A DNA stretch of 6,460 nucleotides from Acidobacteriota bacterium (GTDB lineage: Bacteria; Acidobacteriota; Vicinamibacteria; Vicinamibacterales; UBA2999), in assembly GCA_947478985.1 (NCBI GenBank), contig CANJYC010000109.1:1-6460 (forward strand), in the 5' to 3' direction. Position numbers and translations under genes: made by a program. Positions 5,677 to 6,460 of this stretch are shown one piece after another (within the stretch, counting starts at the first letter, position 1; each line of letters begins with the position of its first letter). Below the pieces are notes generated by a model, which saw nothing but the letters and a program-made list of their open reading frames with translations, did not search any database and was not told the DNA's origin.

Positions 5677-6460
5677 ACGTCGCGCCGCAGCCTGGCTGGC
5701 GAGATCAGGTCGCCAGCGTCGCTTTCCACTGGCTCGACCGGCGCCGGCAGCGCCCGCACGGCCACGATCTCGCGCCACGCCGCCTCGATGAGCGCCGCGA
5801 TCCCTTCGCCGGTGACGCCCGAGATCTTATGGAAGGGCAGCCCGAGGCGACCGACATGCGCTTCCAGCCGAGTGAGCCTGTCGGGATTGTCGAGCGCATC
5901 GAGCTTGTTTCCGGCGACGAGCTGGGGCTTGGCTGCGACCTTTGGGTCGAACAGGCGCAACTCCTCCATGATGGTGTCGAAGTCTTCAATCGGATCGCGT
6001 CCGGATCCGCTCGACACGTCGACGAGATGAATCAGGACCTTGGTGCGCTCGATGTGGCGCAGGAACTGATGCCCGAGTCCGTGCCCGCTGTGCGCGCCGG
6101 CAATGAGCCCGGGGACATCGGCCACCACGAAGCTGCGATCGTCGCTGAGGGAGACGACACCGAGGTTCGGCTGCAGTGTGGTGAACGGGTAGTCGGCAAT
6201 CTTGGGGCGTGCCGCCGAGATGCGCGAGATGAGCGTCGACTTGCCGGCATTGGGGAACCCGATGATGCCGACGTCGGCGAGCAGCTTCAGCTGCAGCCGC
6301 AGGAGACGTTCGGTTCCCGGCGTGCCAGGCTCGGTCCGTCGTGGTGCGCGGTTGGTGGACGAGGTGAAGCGGGCGTTGCCGCGTCCGCCGCGTCCGCCCT
6401 TGGCGACGAGAATGCGCTGCCCTTCCTCGGCGAGGTCGGCCAGCAGTTCGACCTCGGTCC
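5673..6460 (-). CDS. obgE: Obg/CgtA GTPase, ribosome assembly (5' truncated by window end)
   Basis: Obg is an essential GTPase for large ribosomal subunit assembly, also tied to (p)ppGpp and growth control. The window shows the last ~261 residues; the first ~100 or so, most of the glycine-rich Obg fold, lie beyond 6460. Reading from the edge: the end of the Obg domain with GQRILVAKGGRGGRGNARF, then a linker rich in P-R-R-x-E-P-G, and the GTPase domain. G1 GFPNAGKST is at 6234-6260, the switch I segment YPFTT follows, G3 DVPG is at 6108-6119 with the Obg-specific GLIAGAHSGHGLGHQFLRHIERT, G4 NKLD is at 5898-5909, and the G5 region SGVTGEG is at 5802-5822. After the GTPase domain only a short tail remains, with no room for the Obg C-terminal (OCT) domain of some Gram-positive members and no long acidic tail as in E. 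coli. First gene visible of the minus-strand cluster. Confidence 0.95.
   Translation of the reverse strand, partial: TEVELLADLAEEGQRILVAKGGRGGRGNARFTSSTNRAPRRTEPGTPGTERLLRLQLKLLADVGIIGFPNAGKSTLISRISAARPKIADYPFTTLQPNLGVVSLSDDRSFVVADVPGLIAGAHSGHGLGHQFLRHIERTKVLIHLVDVSSGSGRDPIEDFDTIMEELRLFDPKVAAKPQLVAGNKLDALDNPDRLTRLEAHVGRLGLPFHKISGVTGEGIAALIEAAWREIVAVRALPAPVEPVESDAGDLISPARLRRDV

Noticed and set aside
5284..6030. A 248-residue plus-strand frame opposite nadD and obgE.
   Set aside because: It runs antisense to two strongly conserved genes, and its residue content (Arg, Ser, Cys in runs) looks non-coding.
1..6460. Search for a new defence, mobile or biosynthetic system.
   Set aside because: Apart from the DUF4175/DUF4159 pair, every gene belongs to a well-known housekeeping family; no transposase, integrase, toxin pair, repeat array or atypical-composition island is visible.

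Overview
The window is ordinary, densely coded bacterial chromosome with high GC (strong G/C preference at third codon positions by eye). It holds seven protein genes, two of them cut by the window edges. I see no RNA gene, insertion sequence, CRISPR array, phage gene or origin. The pairing of a DUF4175-type tail with an exported DUF4159 protein, a haem-less cystathionine beta-synthase of the GTSGNTG type, and the order obgE-nadD-rsfS all suggest an acidobacterial genome, perhaps Vicinamibacteria. That placement is inferred from protein character and gene order, not from a marker gene.

Left part, plus strand (1-3920): the last ~106 residues of a large helical protein resembling DUF4175 proteins, then a secreted DUF4159 protein, a DEAD-box RNA helicase of the RhlE type starting at GTG, and a PLP-dependent cystathionine beta-synthase with a C-terminal pair of CBS domains. 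Gaps are 40, 37 and 31 bases, so the four could be read as one transcript, although the functions fall into two pairs: an envelope-associated pair of unknown role, then RNA remodelling and sulfur amino acid metabolism.

Right part, minus strand (6460 down to 3901): obgE (5' end outside the window), nadD, rsfS and a comF-family gene, in that transcription order. Every junction overlaps: obgE/nadD by the ATGA tetranucleotide, nadD/rsfS by 8 bases, and rsfS/comF by at least 52 bases because comF has no usual start codon after the rsfS stop. This is a translationally coupled growth-housekeeping cluster: ribosome-assembly GTPase, NAD synthesis, ribosome silencing, and a phosphoribosyltransferase-fold protein. 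The two gene blocks converge, and their 3' ends overlap by 20 bases at 3901-3920, leaving no space for a terminator between them.

I did not find a clear new biological system. The points most worth a second look are the exported DUF4159 protein beside the DUF4175-like tail, the lysine-rich repeat extension on RsfS, the buried start of comF, and an active-site-region substitution in the cystathionine beta-synthase.
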